Source: Neocallimastix lanati (nom. inval.)
Taxonomy: Eukaryota > Neocallimastigomycota > Neocallimastigomycetes > Neocallimastigales > Neocallimastigaceae
Length of the DNA stretch: 64,000 nucleotides
NCBI GenBank assembly: GCA_016946835.1
Contig: JACVTC010000045.1
Span: 776,501 to 840,500 of the forward strand
Reading direction: 5' to 3'
Shown: one piece after another, positions 12,643-25,540 of the stretch
Layout of the letters: every line of letters begins with the position of its first letter
Numbering within the stretch: the first letter of the stretch is position 1
Program-made: the position numbers and the translations under genes
The notes under the pieces: model-generated
The model's database searches: none
Told to the model about the DNA's origin: nothing
Seen by the model: only the letters and a program-made list of their open reading frames with translations

Positions 12643-12665
12643 CCCTAACCCTAAACCCTAACCCT
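12643..12665. repeat. Interstitial telomere-type repeat patch (CCCTAA)n
   Basis: Nearly four units of CCCTAA, one with an extra A, inside the gag part of a copia relic. TTAGGG/CCCTAA is the usual telomere repeat of animals and many fungi. Short interstitial patches of this kind are known scars of double-strand-break repair. Confidence 0.7.
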
Positions 12666-13440
12666 ATTAACACGTTGGGAGAAAAGACTTAAGTAATAGT
12701 AAAAGGAAATGGAAAAATTGCTTATCAAGTTTGGAAATTTTAGAAAAGTCATTCATTAAATCAAAGGAATCTAGAAAGTTAGAAATAAAGAAAAAGCTAA
12801 ATGAGTTGAAGTTCGAAGAACAGGGTATAAACATATTTATGTCGGATTTACAATTCACTATTGAAGAACTAGAAAAAAACAGATGAAGATCTAAACACCA
12901 GTACAAAAGTCGGTATTTTGAATAGAGCACTACCAGAAAATATTCGCTTCATCAATGTGTTTCAATACAATAGTGATTAAGAAAAATTTGAAGATTAAGT
13001 AAAAGATATAATACCACAAATCTTGTTATCCAATCTAACAGAATTAAACTATATTAAAGAAAATAAAAATAAAAACATTTTTTCAGCTGAGAGAACATAC
13101 AATAAGAATCAAGAAACATCAAAGCGCTATTTCAAACATATCAATATAAATACAAAACAACCAAATATTAAATGCAACTACTGTGGTAAAAGAGAGCATT
13201 CTTTTATAACAGCTTTAAAAGAAAAAGAAATCAATCAAGAAGAAACACAAATTTTGAAAGAAAAAACAATTATAATAAATCAAATGTAAGAAACAAAAAG
13301 GTCATAGACAACATACAAAGAAACAACTATTGCAATATATACGCAGAGTGTTTTTCTTAAGATTAAAACCCAAACGAATCAAATACTATAGACTTAATAG
13401 ATAATAAAGTTATTTCTTCTAACCATGCCTGCACAAATTT

Positions 13441-14337
13441 TTTTAATTTGATAATATTAATATTATAAATTGTAAAAATTCAGCGAGACTTATTTCTCTA
13501 AGTATTTAATTTTTCGCTTATTAAATTCGAAAAATTAATTAGTATTTATTTGCTAATTTATTTACTTTCGTAAATTAATTAATTTAAACAAAATGTAGGA
13601 GTTTGAAAGAAATTAAAGTTTCTATTTTAAATTAAAATTAAACAAGTTAACGTTTAATGTGTCCTCCATAGTTTATGATTTAATATATAGTTCAATTATT
13701 TTAATTAAATAAATGTATAATTAAATAATTCAATGTTTTAATCCTCATATTTCATTTTACAGGAGTGAAATTATAAATATATAAATTTTGAAGAAAATCT
13801 CTGCACTCCTTACGTGTAATTTCATATTCTATTCTTGCATTAAATTAAATAAAATCAATGAATAATTAAATAAATTATAATAAAAATAAATGAATAAAAA
13901 CAATAATCAAAATGATTAACTTTTAATAAAATTTGTAATAAACAAAAAATTAGTTAACACTGTTAATGTATATTGTAATTACTATTGCTAATATATGCAT
14001 TGATACAAACGTTTATATTAGAGGCTTAAATAATTTATAAGGATATTCCCAATAAGAAGTGTAGATATAAATATTTTTTAATGTTAATATGATTGGTAAT
14101 GAAAAAAAAAATAAATAAATATGATTGGATATAAATAAATATATGTGCAAATAAATTAATTATGAATTAAATAAATAAACAACTTAACTATAAATAAATA
14201 AATTTAAATGTACAAATAAACCTTACAAATCTTAATAATTTTTATATATAGTTTTAATTTATTATGGAATTATTAAAAAAGTTTATTAAAAAAATGCCTT
14301 ATAAAAGATGTCAGAAGTGTTGGCAAAACAGTTCGGT
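13441..14337. other. AT-rich spacer without recognisable gene
   Basis: Mainly A/T; a few less extreme spots (near 13480 and 13780) show no sustained frame. It separates two oppositely oriented copia relics. Confidence 0.5.
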
Positions 14338-17191
14338 TTAAGATGGTTTTCCTGAAAAGAATCCTAACTCAGGAATTTGAAAAATCCCTTGTTTAGTATT
14401 GTTATCGAATTTAGATCTAAAGAATTTAGGAATAAAGAAATAAACTTTGTATCCAAATACTTTAATATTTGAATAGTTGACCTTTGTTTTGTTAATTATT
14501 TCATAAGGTATTTTCATATTTATTCCTTTGTGTGGAATGCGATTATGTATATAATTAGCCGTAGATATAGCATCTTCCCAAAATTGGTGACTAAGTTTAG
14601 AGTCATTCAGCATAGTTTTGTAGGAATTAATTAGGGTGCCATTGAAGCGTTCCATCCTTACATTTTGTTGTGGGTTATATGGTACAGTTAGTTGATGTTT
14701 AATACCGTAAGGTTTAAATAATAAATTAAAATTATTAATGCAAAATTCTTTACCATTATCCGTTCGTATATATATTTCTAGTATTATACTTATTTTTAAT
14801 ACTTAAAAACCAATTGTAAAATGAGTTAAATGTTTCACTTTTAGATTTTAAAAACAAAGTTCATCCATAGCGTGAATAGTCATCGAGGATTGTAAAAAGA
14901 TATTTGTTACCATAAAGCGATTCAGGAAGAGGACCAACCAAGTCCATGTGAAATAATTCAAATATATGTTTCGACTTATTGCTTGCTTATATGGTTTATT
15001 TTTAAGTTTTAAATTCATACAAATTGGGCATTGATTAACTGGTGTATTAAGTTTTAATAATTTGTTTTTAATATGACTAATATCAAAATGACATAATCTT
15101 CTATGCCATAAATATAATCTCTTTGTTGTATTTGGTATAGTGAAATTTATTTCTAAATTATTATGTTGATTGTTGTTATTATTGAGATTTATTTTATTAT
15201 TGGAAAACCAAATTTTAAATGTATTAGTCTTGGTTGCAGTGATGTTAACTATTCTTTTATCATTGCTATCGTAAATGATTGCATATGATTTATTATTTGA
15301 ATTATTAAAAACAATTTTGTAATTTTCTTTTAGTAATTTGAATATGGATATTAAATTTTTATTGATGGCTGGAGAGTAGTATACCTCATTAAGTATTATT
15401 TCATTGTTGTTAACATATCCCTTAAATTTTCCTTTATGGACAGCTGTAATTATTTGTCCATTAGCTAGATTAGTTTCTTCATTACATTTTTTTATGTCTA
15501 TTAGAAGATTAAGATTGCTTATGATATTGATTGAAGCACCGGAGTCCAAAATCCAACAAGAAAAGTTTTTGTGACTATCTTCATTTAAAAATTCTTTTTC
15601 AACGTTACAGTAATTTAATTCAATATTATTTTCTGTATTATAATCTTTAGTAAAGGCATCTGCCTATATTGTATCATAATTACTTGAAGAGGCATCATTA
15701 GTGTTCACATAATTAATATTGTTTTGAAATTTTCTTTTGTTTTTAGTTCTTTTATAGAATTTATTTTTGGTTTGATTTTTATATAAATTATTTTTTCTGA
15801 ATTTACATTCATAGAAGTAATGTTCTCTTCTTTCACAATAGTTGCGTCTTCCACTACTCCTCTTGAGGACTTTTCTTTTACCTTTAGTTCTATTTTTGTT
15901 TCTATAATTCTTACTCTTTCTTGTTTCAGCATTAAAGAGAACATTATTGTTGTTTTCCTGAATGGAATTTTTTTCTATTAAATTAGATAAAACGATATTA
16001 GGAATGATTTCCTTAACGTATGAACAGCATGATTCCCAACTCTTATGTTGAAAGACGTTTATCCACCTTAGATCTTCAGGTAAGCATCTATTTAGAATGC
16101 CGAATTTTGTATTTATACTAAGGTCATTGTCAATTTTCTCAAGTTCGTCTATTAAATTTTGCAAATTGGGAATGAATATATTTATATCGGTCTTGGTGTC
16201 AAACTTTATTGTTTCAATTTTGTTTTGGATTTCGATTTTTCTTCTTTTCTTGCTTTGGTAAACGATTCTTGGAAGATGTTCCAAATTTGAAAAGCGGTCT
16301 TTTCATTTCCATTTATTAGTTTTTGTGTTTGTTCTCCAAGCCCATTTATGATAATCCATTTGGCCGTGATGTCGTTAGTTATATCAATGTTTTTAGTATT
16401 CTTTTCATAAACTAACGAACTATCAAATTGATCCTCCGGGTAATCTGTTAATTCTTCTCTTATATCTCTCTTTCTTAACTTCTTTACAATTGGATGAAGG
16501 ACATATTTGGTCAATTTATTTATTGTTAGCAAATACAGAATTTTTCTTCTCCAACCAGAGTAGTTTTCTGTATTTAGTTCAGTGATATGGTTGAAATTTT
16601 CGGAATAATTAAAGGTTATTCCGTTATGTGTAATATCTTTTCCAGTGAGGTTAATAACTTGTTCTTGGTTTCTTCTTCTTCCAGCCATTTCGAGTACCTT
16701 TGAAATCTTAAATTTTTATTATTGTTTTAAATTAATTATGACTATTTTTTTAATATCTTTATTAATAAAAATATTTTATTAGTTTTAAAAAAATATTATA
16801 ATAAATAATTCTGTTAATTTTTAAAAATTTATTAGTATTAATTTGTTATATTAAAATTTCTCATTTTAATTTTTATTTAAATTTGATTTCATTAATTTGT
16901 TACTATTTTCATATCATTGAGTGTTGTAATACCAAACTTTAATAAATAAGGCATTTATTTTATTTAATTTATTTTTAATTTTGATTAAATAAAAGGTGAT
17001 TATTATTTGATTAGATTTTTTATTTTTTATTCATTGATTAGTTTTATAATTTCATTTTAATATATTTGATATATTATATAATGTGATTTATTCAAAATTT
17101 TATTTGATACATATAATTAATTTTTATTATTATTTTAATTTATTTATATTTTTTTTGATATTAATAATATTTTAGTTTCAAATTTATCTAA

Positions 17192-17300
17192 ATACCATCA
17201 GTTGACTATTTAATTTTCATCTTGATGATACTAGATTTAATTTAATTTTAATATTAATATCATCAGTTGACAATAAATTTTTCATCTTGATGATATTAAT
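17192..17300 (-). repeat. Leader hairpin array, two units
   Basis: Two units, each bounded by ATCATCA/TGATGAT-type inverted ends (the first reads ACCATCA on its left side), with the inner CAGTTGAC and CATCTTGATG bases shared with the five-unit array of the sister element. Confidence 0.7.
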
Positions 17301-17505
17301 TTTATTTTTAATTATTTGACAATTTAACTATAATTTTATTTATTGTTGATTAAAAAAATATCTTTATTTCTTTCGAATTTGTTTCTGTAATAAATAAAAT
17401 GCAATAAATAATAAAAATAATAAATTATTAGTTCTTTGATTTTATTAAAAGGTAAAAATAGAAAAATTTAATTTATATTATAACTTAACTTTATTTTAAT
17501 TCAAA

Positions 17506-17533
17506 CTCAATTAGTAGATTGAGACTCTTAATC
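17506..17533 (-). promoter_or_regulatory. Copia primer-binding site, 28-nt match to a tRNA 5' half
   Basis: Read on the plus strand this 28-mer looks like the D arm and anticodon arm of a tRNA-Lys(CUU): CTCAATTAGTAGA (D-arm style) followed by TTGAGACTCTTAATC (anticodon stem and loop with CTT at the anticodon position). It lies directly against the LTR. Copia elements of other organisms use a tRNA fragment cut in the anticodon loop; this site has the same logic. Confidence 0.65.
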
Positions 17534-17737
17534 TTTTAGACACATAATGTTTATATAATTAAATAATAGTTTAATTTATTTATATTATTGAATTTTTATT
17601 ATTTATTAATATATTTTTTTTTAAAAATAGAATTGAAGAAAAACATATTCATTTAGAAAGCTTTTATACATGAATATTATTTATTAAACTAATTGATTGG
17701 TTAATATAAAATGAAATATAGTAAATATATTTTAACA

Positions 17738-17960
17738 CAAAGGACCAGAAATTTTATCGTTCATAATTACATCACTATCTAAATCAAAGTTAGTAATAGA
17801 AAAATTGTTTTCTACGTCGTGGTTATCAAGTAAAGGTCTTGAAGTGTCAAATCTTTCATATCCTTATGGATAGGGGTTCTAGAATTTAATTTTTGGTTTA
17901 TATTTTCAATTATATTATTAATAATATTTAATCTAATGTTTCTTCTTGTTCATAGTAAAA
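17738..17960 (-). pseudogene. Coding-like relic of unknown identity
   Basis: On the minus strand about 40 codons read as plausible protein, including YERFDTSRPLLDNHDVEN and FDLDSDVIMND, beside a weaker segment with RTPIHKDMKDLTLQDL in another frame. The base mix is less AT-biased than the flanks. It directly abuts the copia LTR, so it could be target DNA (host) or part of an older element's hydrophilic linker. No family recognised. Confidence 0.3.
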
Positions 17961-19480
17961 CAATTTAATACTAAAATAAATTTAATAATTAAATAATATA
18001 AAGTAAAATAAAAATAATATGAATTAAAAACTATTAAAAGTTTCTTTTGGAAATCTTTAAAATTATAAAGAATTCCTTTGAATCTTTTAGATAATTATTG
18101 AATAATTTATATTATATTAAAATATGTGAAAAGTATAAATCTCTTTTTTTATTATATAAGAATAAAGAATGGTATATTTACATAATTTTATACTTTTTTA
18201 TGGTATTTATAGTGAACATAATATGTGACTTATTGTTACTATTTTTCACATATCTTACACGAATATATTAATTCATGTAATATTACTCCTTTAATTAATA
18301 TAACTATAAATCTTTACATTTTCGTTTCTAACAAAATATATAAAATTTATAAACTTATTTAAATTATTATAACCTATTATTAATTACTAATTCTATATTT
18401 TTAAATTATTAATATTTGTTTTTAAAAATTTTGAAATAAAATTCAAGTTAAAATTTTATTTATAAAAATTAATAATTAATAATTTAGGTTCTGTTTAAAA
18501 ATAATTAATTTATTTTTTACAATTGAATTTTTTATGAAGTTCAATATCTCGTCTCCTAGAGGTTAATTTAGGTTGAAATTAATATACATTATAGTTCTCA
18601 GTTGTGTTTTTCTAATGAATATAATTTTAGGGTGAATATCAAAATATTATTTCCAATTTTTGTTGAGTTATCGTTATATTTCTTCCAGTTATTTTTGTCA
18701 ATTTATTAAGGGTTAAATTAAATTAAATTATCTTTAATAAACGAGTCCAAACCCTTTGGTTTCTAATTATCTATTAAATATTTTTATAATTAAAATCGAA
18801 TTTAAAATAATTTTTATCAATAATGAAATTAAATTTCAATTGATTTATTAGTGAATTATAATTCTAAATCCACTATTATTGGTTATAATAATTGTTATGA
18901 TTTTTATATAATTTATATTTTAAATTTAAATAAAATAATATATTTTATTAGAAATATTTAATAAGTCAATATATCCATATAGTAATATATTATATAGATA
19001 TGTAATAATAATAAATATATTTAAAAAATTTAGTTCAATAAAAATTTATTTAGAATTGAACTTAATAATTAAAGTTATATAATTAATTTTATTTATAATA
19101 ATTTCTCTTTATTAAATATATAAATATCAATAAACTATTACTATTAAAGTAATTTTACAATAACCTTACAAAGAACATAAAAGATAGATTTTTACATCTT
19201 TCGTTTATACTTTGTAAGTCTCATAATAATGGTATTTAATTATAAGATATTAATAATATGGTAATATAAATATTAATAAAATATAAAGATAAATTTAATT
19301 ATATAATTAATTTTGTCAAAATAATGATTAATTTAATTAATTTATCTTTAATATAAATAATGACCAGTTACTTGTATTAATATTTAAAATAAAAAGTATA
19401 AAAAATCATGGAATTATTATTTTATAAAAATACATCTTAAACTAAAAAAAAAGAGAATAAAAAATACTATATACTGTTAT
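17961..19480. other. AT-rich DNA with one LTR-like block
   Basis: At about 18110-18290 it holds the diverged partner of the 11.84-12.02 kb LTR-like block. The rest, including a slightly GC-richer spot near 18540-18760, shows no supportable gene. Confidence 0.45.
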
Positions 19481-19836
19481 AAATATATTATAATAAAATA
19501 TTTTCTAAAAACTATTAAACCATATATAATTACTATTGTGTTTATTATAGTTTATTTGAGTGTTTCTTAACATGATATTTTTAACAGATTAAGAGTCTCA
19601 GTCTCAACCGATTAATCCATATGAATGCTAAGTATTTTTTTTTAAAATAAAAATTTAACATTAAATAAATTTGAAATATATATATTTATTATTAAATATT
19701 AATTTTTTAATTATTTATATATATATATAAATATTTATAAATTATAGAACCAAAATAAAAGTGAAATCTTTAATATTTAAAATAATTATATAAAGAAGTA
19801 CAATATCGATCTAATTGAAATTGAAAATAAACAAAA

Positions 19837-19977
19837 GGTCAGCTATTAGACATAAGCTGGGGATGAAATAAAAGATCAGCTATTGAATGTAAGGCTGAGG
19901 ATGAAACAAAAGTCAGACTATATTATATAAGCTGAAAATAAAAAACATAACATGTCAGCTATGCTATATAAGCTGGG
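19837..19977 (+). repeat. Leader hairpin array, four units
   Basis: Four spaced hairpins with stems CAGCT/AGCTG, TCAGC/GCTGA, TCAG/CTGA and CAGCT/AGCTG. Loops are 9-14 bases. Position between primer-binding site and gag matches the other copia arrays. Confidence 0.65.
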
Positions 19978-20601
19978 AAAAATATAATAAAAAATTCAAT
20001 TATATAATAAATAATTAAAATAAAGATTTTAATTATAATGAAATTACAATAATATATTAAATATGAACAATTAACTTTATAATCATTTTCACAACAATAG
20101 CAAAAATTTTTTAAATAGACTTAATATAAATAAATTAATCCCTTTATATTATTATTCTTAATATAAATATATACAATACTTTGTAATAAACATTAATAAA
20201 AATAATTTATGCTTAATTAAAAAAGAATAGATAATCACATTCACATTATTTAATAAAAGAATCAAAATTATAGGTTTCAGTAATAATAAAATTATACTAA
20301 TTCCTTCCTTAATATTAAAAAAAGTATATTAATATCTTTAAACTAAATTTTATTAAATATCATAAGCATTAATCATTAAAAAATCTATATAAATAAATTA
20401 ATAATTAATTATTACTAAAAATAGAACCAATCAAAATTAATCACAATTTACATTATTTAATTTAATAAAATTAAATCTAACTAAATAAATAAAAAATATA
20501 TAAAAGACAAATTAAAGAAAAGCAATAAAAAATAAATTAAGAAAATAATAAAATATAAATACTTTTAATTAAAACAAGAAGGTAAAAATAAAAGGTAGAA
20601 A

Positions 20602-21350
20602 ATGAGCAGAAACAATTCAAGAAATAATTCCAGAAATCAAATCATCGAAATCCCCAGATCAGAAAGTAATTTCTCCTCTAAAGGAATCTCTTTTAATTAC
20701 TCCGAAAATTTCAATCATGTTACTGAATTAACCATTGAAAATTTCCAAGATTGGAAAACTAACGTATTGGATCTCTTATTCATCAATAATCTAGAAGTAT
20801 ACGTTAGTTTACCAAAAGTAAAAAATTGAGCAAGAATGATGTTAAAGAAGATTTAGATAAGTATATTAAAGATAAATTTAATAATTCTCTTGTTTACGAT
20901 ATTGGGACAACCCAAGCAGATATCAAGAATGACATCATGGTTAAATGGATAATTAATAATAACTTGGGAAAGAAAACAAAAGAAACAATAAAAAGCCATA
21001 GTAAAACCGCCTTCGAAATGTGGAACTTCCTTCAAGATTCCTTTACTTTAGGAGAAGAGCATCAAAAAATGCTATTACGAAATAAATTAAACAGATTGAA
21101 ATTTACCACAGATGATGACATACATATCTTCCTTGCAACACTTCAAAATATGATCGATGAATTGGAAATTATCGATACAGACTTGAGTGATAGTGTAAAG
21201 GTAGGAATTCTGAATAGAGCTTTACCTGAAAATCTAAGGTGGATAAACGTTTTCCAATTCAATAATGAATATATAAAATGTTGCAACTACATAAAAAGAA
21301 TAATATCAGATATACTTTTCTCAAACATCAAGGAAGAATATTATATATAG
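20602..21350 (+). CDS. Copia Gag-like region (incomplete)
   Basis: The N-terminal part of a copia Gag: a polar, Asn/Arg/Ser-rich head, the conserved FNYSENFNHVTELTIENFQ block, and the downstream helical part containing LATLQNMIDELEIIDTDLSD and NRALPENLRWINVF. Gag packages element RNA into particles in the cytoplasm. The zinc-knuckle part is absent. It belongs to the truncated copia at 19.5-21.4 kb and is a fossil. Confidence 0.7.
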
Positions 21351-21489
21351 TTAAAAATAGTATTTACATTTTTTATATAGTTAAAATTAGTATCCATTTG
21401 AGGTAATAAAAAGAATTATATATAGTTAAAACTAGTATTTACATTTTTTATATATTTAAAATTAGTATCCATTTGAGGTAATAAAAAGA
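21340..21489. repeat. Two tandem copies of a 75-bp unit
   Basis: 21340-21414 and 21415-21489 are nearly identical 75-bp units. They lie at the junction between the truncated copia and the gypsy relic, and the right unit is continuous with gypsy sequence, so this is a local duplication of that element's end. Confidence 0.85.
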
Positions 21490-23700
21490 ATTCGTTCATT
21501 GAAGGATGGAACTCATAATTTATAAAGAAAGGAGTTTCCTTAGTAGATTCATTAACAGAATTATTATATGCAAATTCTGTACGGTAGATCCAATCAACCC
21601 AGTCATCATGATAATAAGCTCTTGAATACGCCCTAAGATATTGTTCAATAAAAGAGTTACATCTTATAACTTGTCCGACGGTTTCATGATGATATGTGGT
21701 AGTTATATTATTTTTAATTTTTAATAAATGCATAAATTCATTCCAAAGAGCACTTGTAAATTGTGATCCTCTGTCTGTATTAATATCTTGAGGTAAACCA
21801 TGTAGTTTAAAGATATTATTCATAAAAGTCTTAGCAGTTTGTTTTGTATTAGGTATTTGTTTAAAGGGAATTAAGTGAATCATTATAGAAAAACGATCGA
21901 CAACTACCATTATTACTGTATATCCTTTAGAATCAGGAAGACCACATAAAAAGTCTATTTCTATTGATTTCCAAGGTCTTTCGGGAGTATCCAAAGGTTG
22001 TTGAAGACCATATTTTCAGAGCCTATTTATTTTGTTTCTTTCACATTATTGACAGGAGTTTACATATTTGGTTACATCGTCTTTTATTTTAGGCCACAAA
22101 AGTTTTTGTTATTAACTCTAAAGTTCTTATAATTCCTAAATGACAGGCTGCGGGCTTTTCATGATATTTTGTTAATATTTCTAATCGGAGAACTTCAGAA
22201 ATATAGACTAGATTATTATAAAATATTAAATTGTCTTTTATTTTAAACTTTTTCATTTTTCTAAAGGGCTTATAAGAATTTCATTTTTTACATTTTGAGG
22301 ACAAAAGTAAAGTCGAATATCCTCAGCTGTAGCGTCAGACTTAGTAGCATCAAAAATTCTTTCTAAAAGGTCACTAACAATACTTACAAAACATGGAATT
22401 TCTTTAACATTTTTAATGTCTTAAATATTTTCAGGTTTTTCTTCAGTGTTGTTTTTAATATAATCAGGTCTTCTAGATAGACTATCAGGTTTTCCATTTT
22501 TGTTTTCCTGTCTATACTTTATTATAAAATATATTCTCGGAAGAAAAGGTACCATCTGTGCTGTCTTTGATTTGCAACCTTTCCTTCTAATGTGTATATT
22601 AAATTCCCATGATCTGTATGGACAGTAATTTGGTATTTAGCACCAAGGAGTAGATGTCTCCAAACAATAAAAGCATCTTTTACATCAAATATTTCTTTAT
22701 CACTAATTGTATAGTTTATTTCGGCGTTTAGTAAACTTCTAAAATAATACGCTACAGGATGTAAATTATTATCTTTATCCATTTGAGATAGAACAGCACC
22801 AATAGCATAATTACTTTCAACACATTCTACTATAAAAGGTTTTGTAACATCAGGATGGAGTTGAATTGGTGAAGTAATTAATCTTTCCTTTAATTCCTTA
22901 AAAGCATTTTCACATTCATTCGTCCATACAAATTATATATTTTTCCTTGTTAAATTATGTAAGGGTTTTGCAATTTTTGCAAAATCTTTAACAAATCTTC
23001 TATAGTAATTATATAGGCCAATAAATCTTTGAATATCTTTTAAATTTTCAGGCCTTGGTCACTCTTATATAGATTTAATTTTCTTTGGGTCAGTAGATAC
23101 ACCATCACCGGATAAAATGTAACCTAAAAATTCAACTTTTTTCTGGTCAAATTCACATTTTTCTAATTTTGCATATAAATTATTATTATTTATTGTTTAT
23201 GTTTGGGCTTAAATGTTTCTTTCTTAAATTTTTATTACCATTATTATTTATTAATTGATCCTTACTTTAAATATTATTTTTAAATAAGATACTCTTAGTA
23301 TAAATATCACCAAGCTTTGAAGGGAATTCCTCCATTTTTTCTATTTCTTCTTGGAACTTTGGGTAAACTTCATTATAGAAAAATAAGACTAAAGCTTCTT
23401 CATCACAAGACAGAGCAGTAGTTAACGTTCTAAACTTTTCTATATAATCATTTATTTTTCCGTACAAATGTTTTAATTTTACTAATTGGATTTTAGCCAA
23501 TTTTTTACTTGCAAAACTCTTAATTGTTTTCTTTATATCACTTATAAAATCCTTTAGTGTTTCTAGATGATTGTTCTAGTTATAGGTACCAAAATACCAA
23601 TTTCTTGCTCCGTCTCTCAAACGACATTTGACAAAGGTTATTTTTACTAAGTTGGGATAAGTTGAGAAAGTATCTTCACATAATTGGCAGAATAAACCTG
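21416..23700 (-). mobile_element. Ty3/gypsy relic, integrase to gag fragment
   Basis: Minus-strand gypsy copy. Parts: integrase core (21416-21994; WKSIEIDFLCGLPDSKGYT, ITTTYHHETVGQV), a worn integrase zinc region, RNase H (22522-22782; AYYFRSLLNAEINYTISDKE), the end of reverse transcriptase (about 22800-23200) and a Gag piece (23267-23500; LKHLYGKINDYIEKFRTLTT). Most of the reverse transcriptase core and protease are missing. About five to ten interruptions; intermediate age. Its right edge coincides with a telomere-repeat patch. It is a different lineage from the young gypsy at 52-61 kb. Confidence 0.8.
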
Positions 23701-23715
23701 TTTGGGTTAGGGTTA
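23701..23715. repeat. Telomere-type patch at the edge of a gypsy relic
   Basis: TTTGGGTTAGGGTTA, about two TTAGGG units, exactly where recognisable gypsy sequence ends and bulk AT-rich DNA begins. Confidence 0.6.
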
Positions 23716-25540
23716 TAAATATAGAAAATATTTCTATATTTATTACATAAAGTATTAGAAAATGATAAATAGTAACAATTACATTAACTTAGAAATTAAC
23801 TAAAAGTGGTAATTGCTTATCAAAATTATTTTATATTTTATTATTTAATACTATTATTTACTATTTTTTTATTATTATTTATTATTATTATTATTATTTA
23901 TTAATATTTATTATTATTTTCTAGTTTAATAACTTTTCTAATAATTATAAATTATTTTTATTAACTAAATTAATAATTATTTAATTATATATTAAATGAA
24001 TTATCAATTTTTATATTTTATTAAAATTTTACTATTAAATTTTTTATTAACTTTGTTTATAATGATTTTATATATAATAAATTTTTATTAATTATTAATT
24101 ATTTAGTATAATCATTTAATGGAATAATTTATTTTTACAATTAATTTATTCAAATATTTCTAAACTATCCTAAACCATAGCTAAATTTTATAATTGTATT
24201 AAGCTATTTTATTTTATATTTATTTAATTATAATGTTAAATAATTATTATTCATTTTTATTAATTTTTATAAATAAATTATCTAATTTATTTTGTTTTGT
24301 TTTGCTTATTATTTATTATTTTATTAATTTAATAATTTAATAACAACGAAGAATAATTAAAAGAAATATTTACAAGTATTTATATTTTTACAAGAATTTA
24401 AAGTATTTAATAATTTTAGTAAGAAAAAGAAATAAAAGAATAATTATATTTGATTATAGAAATAAAGAATAATAAAGAAATAAAAGAATAACAATAAAAA
24501 AATAAAGAAATAATATCGTTGATAAGAATAATACTATTAAAAGTTGTCTTTTAAAAATATTACAATATTTTTCTAGAAATTCGATTTTTTCAGAAGATCA
24601 CGATTGATCTTTAATTTTAATTTTATTAAAGTGAATTATTTAAGGTTCAGATAATTTAATCTAATTTAAGGTTAAAAGTTAATTTTAAGTAAATTTAATT
24701 ATAATATTTGAATTTATAATTTCACTCTTCATCAAAATGTATAGAATTAATTAAAATTATTTAAATATATCTTTAATTAATCCTTTCTACAATTAATAAT
24801 TAAAATATTTTTAATTGAGATAAAAGAAAAAATAAAATAAATTGGAAAAAGAAAATATTTTATATAAAACTTATAAAGTTTATTATAAGATTATAATAGG
24901 CAACACCAAAAGACAAGTTGAGTATATTAAGAATTTGTTTTATAATAAAAATAATTATTTAAAGTATTAAAAATAATTTTGTGTTAATTATTATAATTTC
25001 TTATAATAATAACTCTTGATTATTTTTAGAAGAACCAAGAGTTTTATTTATATTAATTTAATTTATAATCTTGGAAAATTTTTTCTATCTTGAATAAAAT
25101 TAGAAGAAAAAACTAGAAAGCTTTCGATTGGTGTTTAATTACATTAATCTTTTGTTAATAAGAAAATCCGAATAAGGGAAAAAAACATATTAACTACTAA
25201 TTAATTATATATTAATTTTATTAATACTAAATCACAAGTATAATATAATTTAATAATTTCTTAATTAAATAAAATTATCATTTTAATATGATTTAATTTT
25301 CCTTAATTAAATAGAATTATCTTTATTTTAATACAATAATAAATTATTAAAATCTAATTTATTAATTATTGATAATTTAATTTAATGCAAATAAATTTTA
25401 AAAAAACATAAATTAATAATTACTATATGAAATAATTAATTAAACTATTTATAAAAGTTTATAAAATAATAAACTTTAATTAATAATTTTTTAATAAAGA
25501 ATAATTATTTTAGAAAATATTTATAATTCTTTACCCAAAA
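23716..25540. other. AT-rich DNA with a weak LTR-family signature
   Basis: No gene seen; ATT microsatellite near 23875-23905. At 25010-25047 there is a CTCTTG/CAAGAG hairpin followed by a degraded version of the pseudoknot block, so the right part (from about 24730) is probably an old TGTAAG-type LTR ending near 25534 (CTTTACCC). Confidence 0.45.

Larger units (their letters stand above)
11481..13440 (+). mobile_element. Ty1/copia relic, leader and gag
   Basis: Plus-strand copia fossil. A long AT-rich leader is followed by a gag-like region from the ATG at 12327 (MPPRRINQVINVEDTDN) to about 13300, with a partial zinc knuckle (IKCNYCGKREHSF) near 13160-13210. Pol is missing. A separate LTR-like block lies in the leader (about 11840-12015), and a short telomere-repeat patch lies within the gag part. 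About ten interruptions; old. Confidence 0.7.
14338..17737 (-). mobile_element. 3'-truncated Ty1/copia copy, sister of the 43.6-49.9 kb element
   Basis: Minus strand. From right to left: LTR (17534-17737, 204 bp), primer-binding site (17506-17533), leader with two hairpin units, gag starting MAGRRRNQEQVINL at 16688, zinc knuckle, protease (MDSGASINIISNL), integrase zinc region (RLCHFDISHIKNKL) and integrase up to about 14338. The reverse transcriptase half and the second LTR are missing. It is very similar to the young copia base for base, so it is a recent relative, broken by the truncation plus about half a dozen smaller interruptions. Its leader hairpin array has two units against five in the sister. 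Confidence 0.9.
19481..21350 (+). mobile_element. 3'-truncated Ty1/copia copy, gag part
   Basis: Plus strand. An LTR of uncertain left end stops at 19586 (TTTTTAACA), followed by the primer-binding site (19587-19614), four leader hairpins (19837-19977), and a gag-like region from the ATG at 20602 (MSRNNSRNNSRNQIIEIPRS) to about 21350. Gag shares NYSENFNHVTEL and the ILNRALPENLRWINVFQ region with the young copia but is a different subfamily. It has few interruptions besides the loss of everything after gag, so moderately young. Confidence 0.8.

Noticed and set aside
12643-12665. Nearby chromosome end
   Set aside because: Only a few telomere units, embedded in retroelement sequence, with no subtelomeric array on either side.
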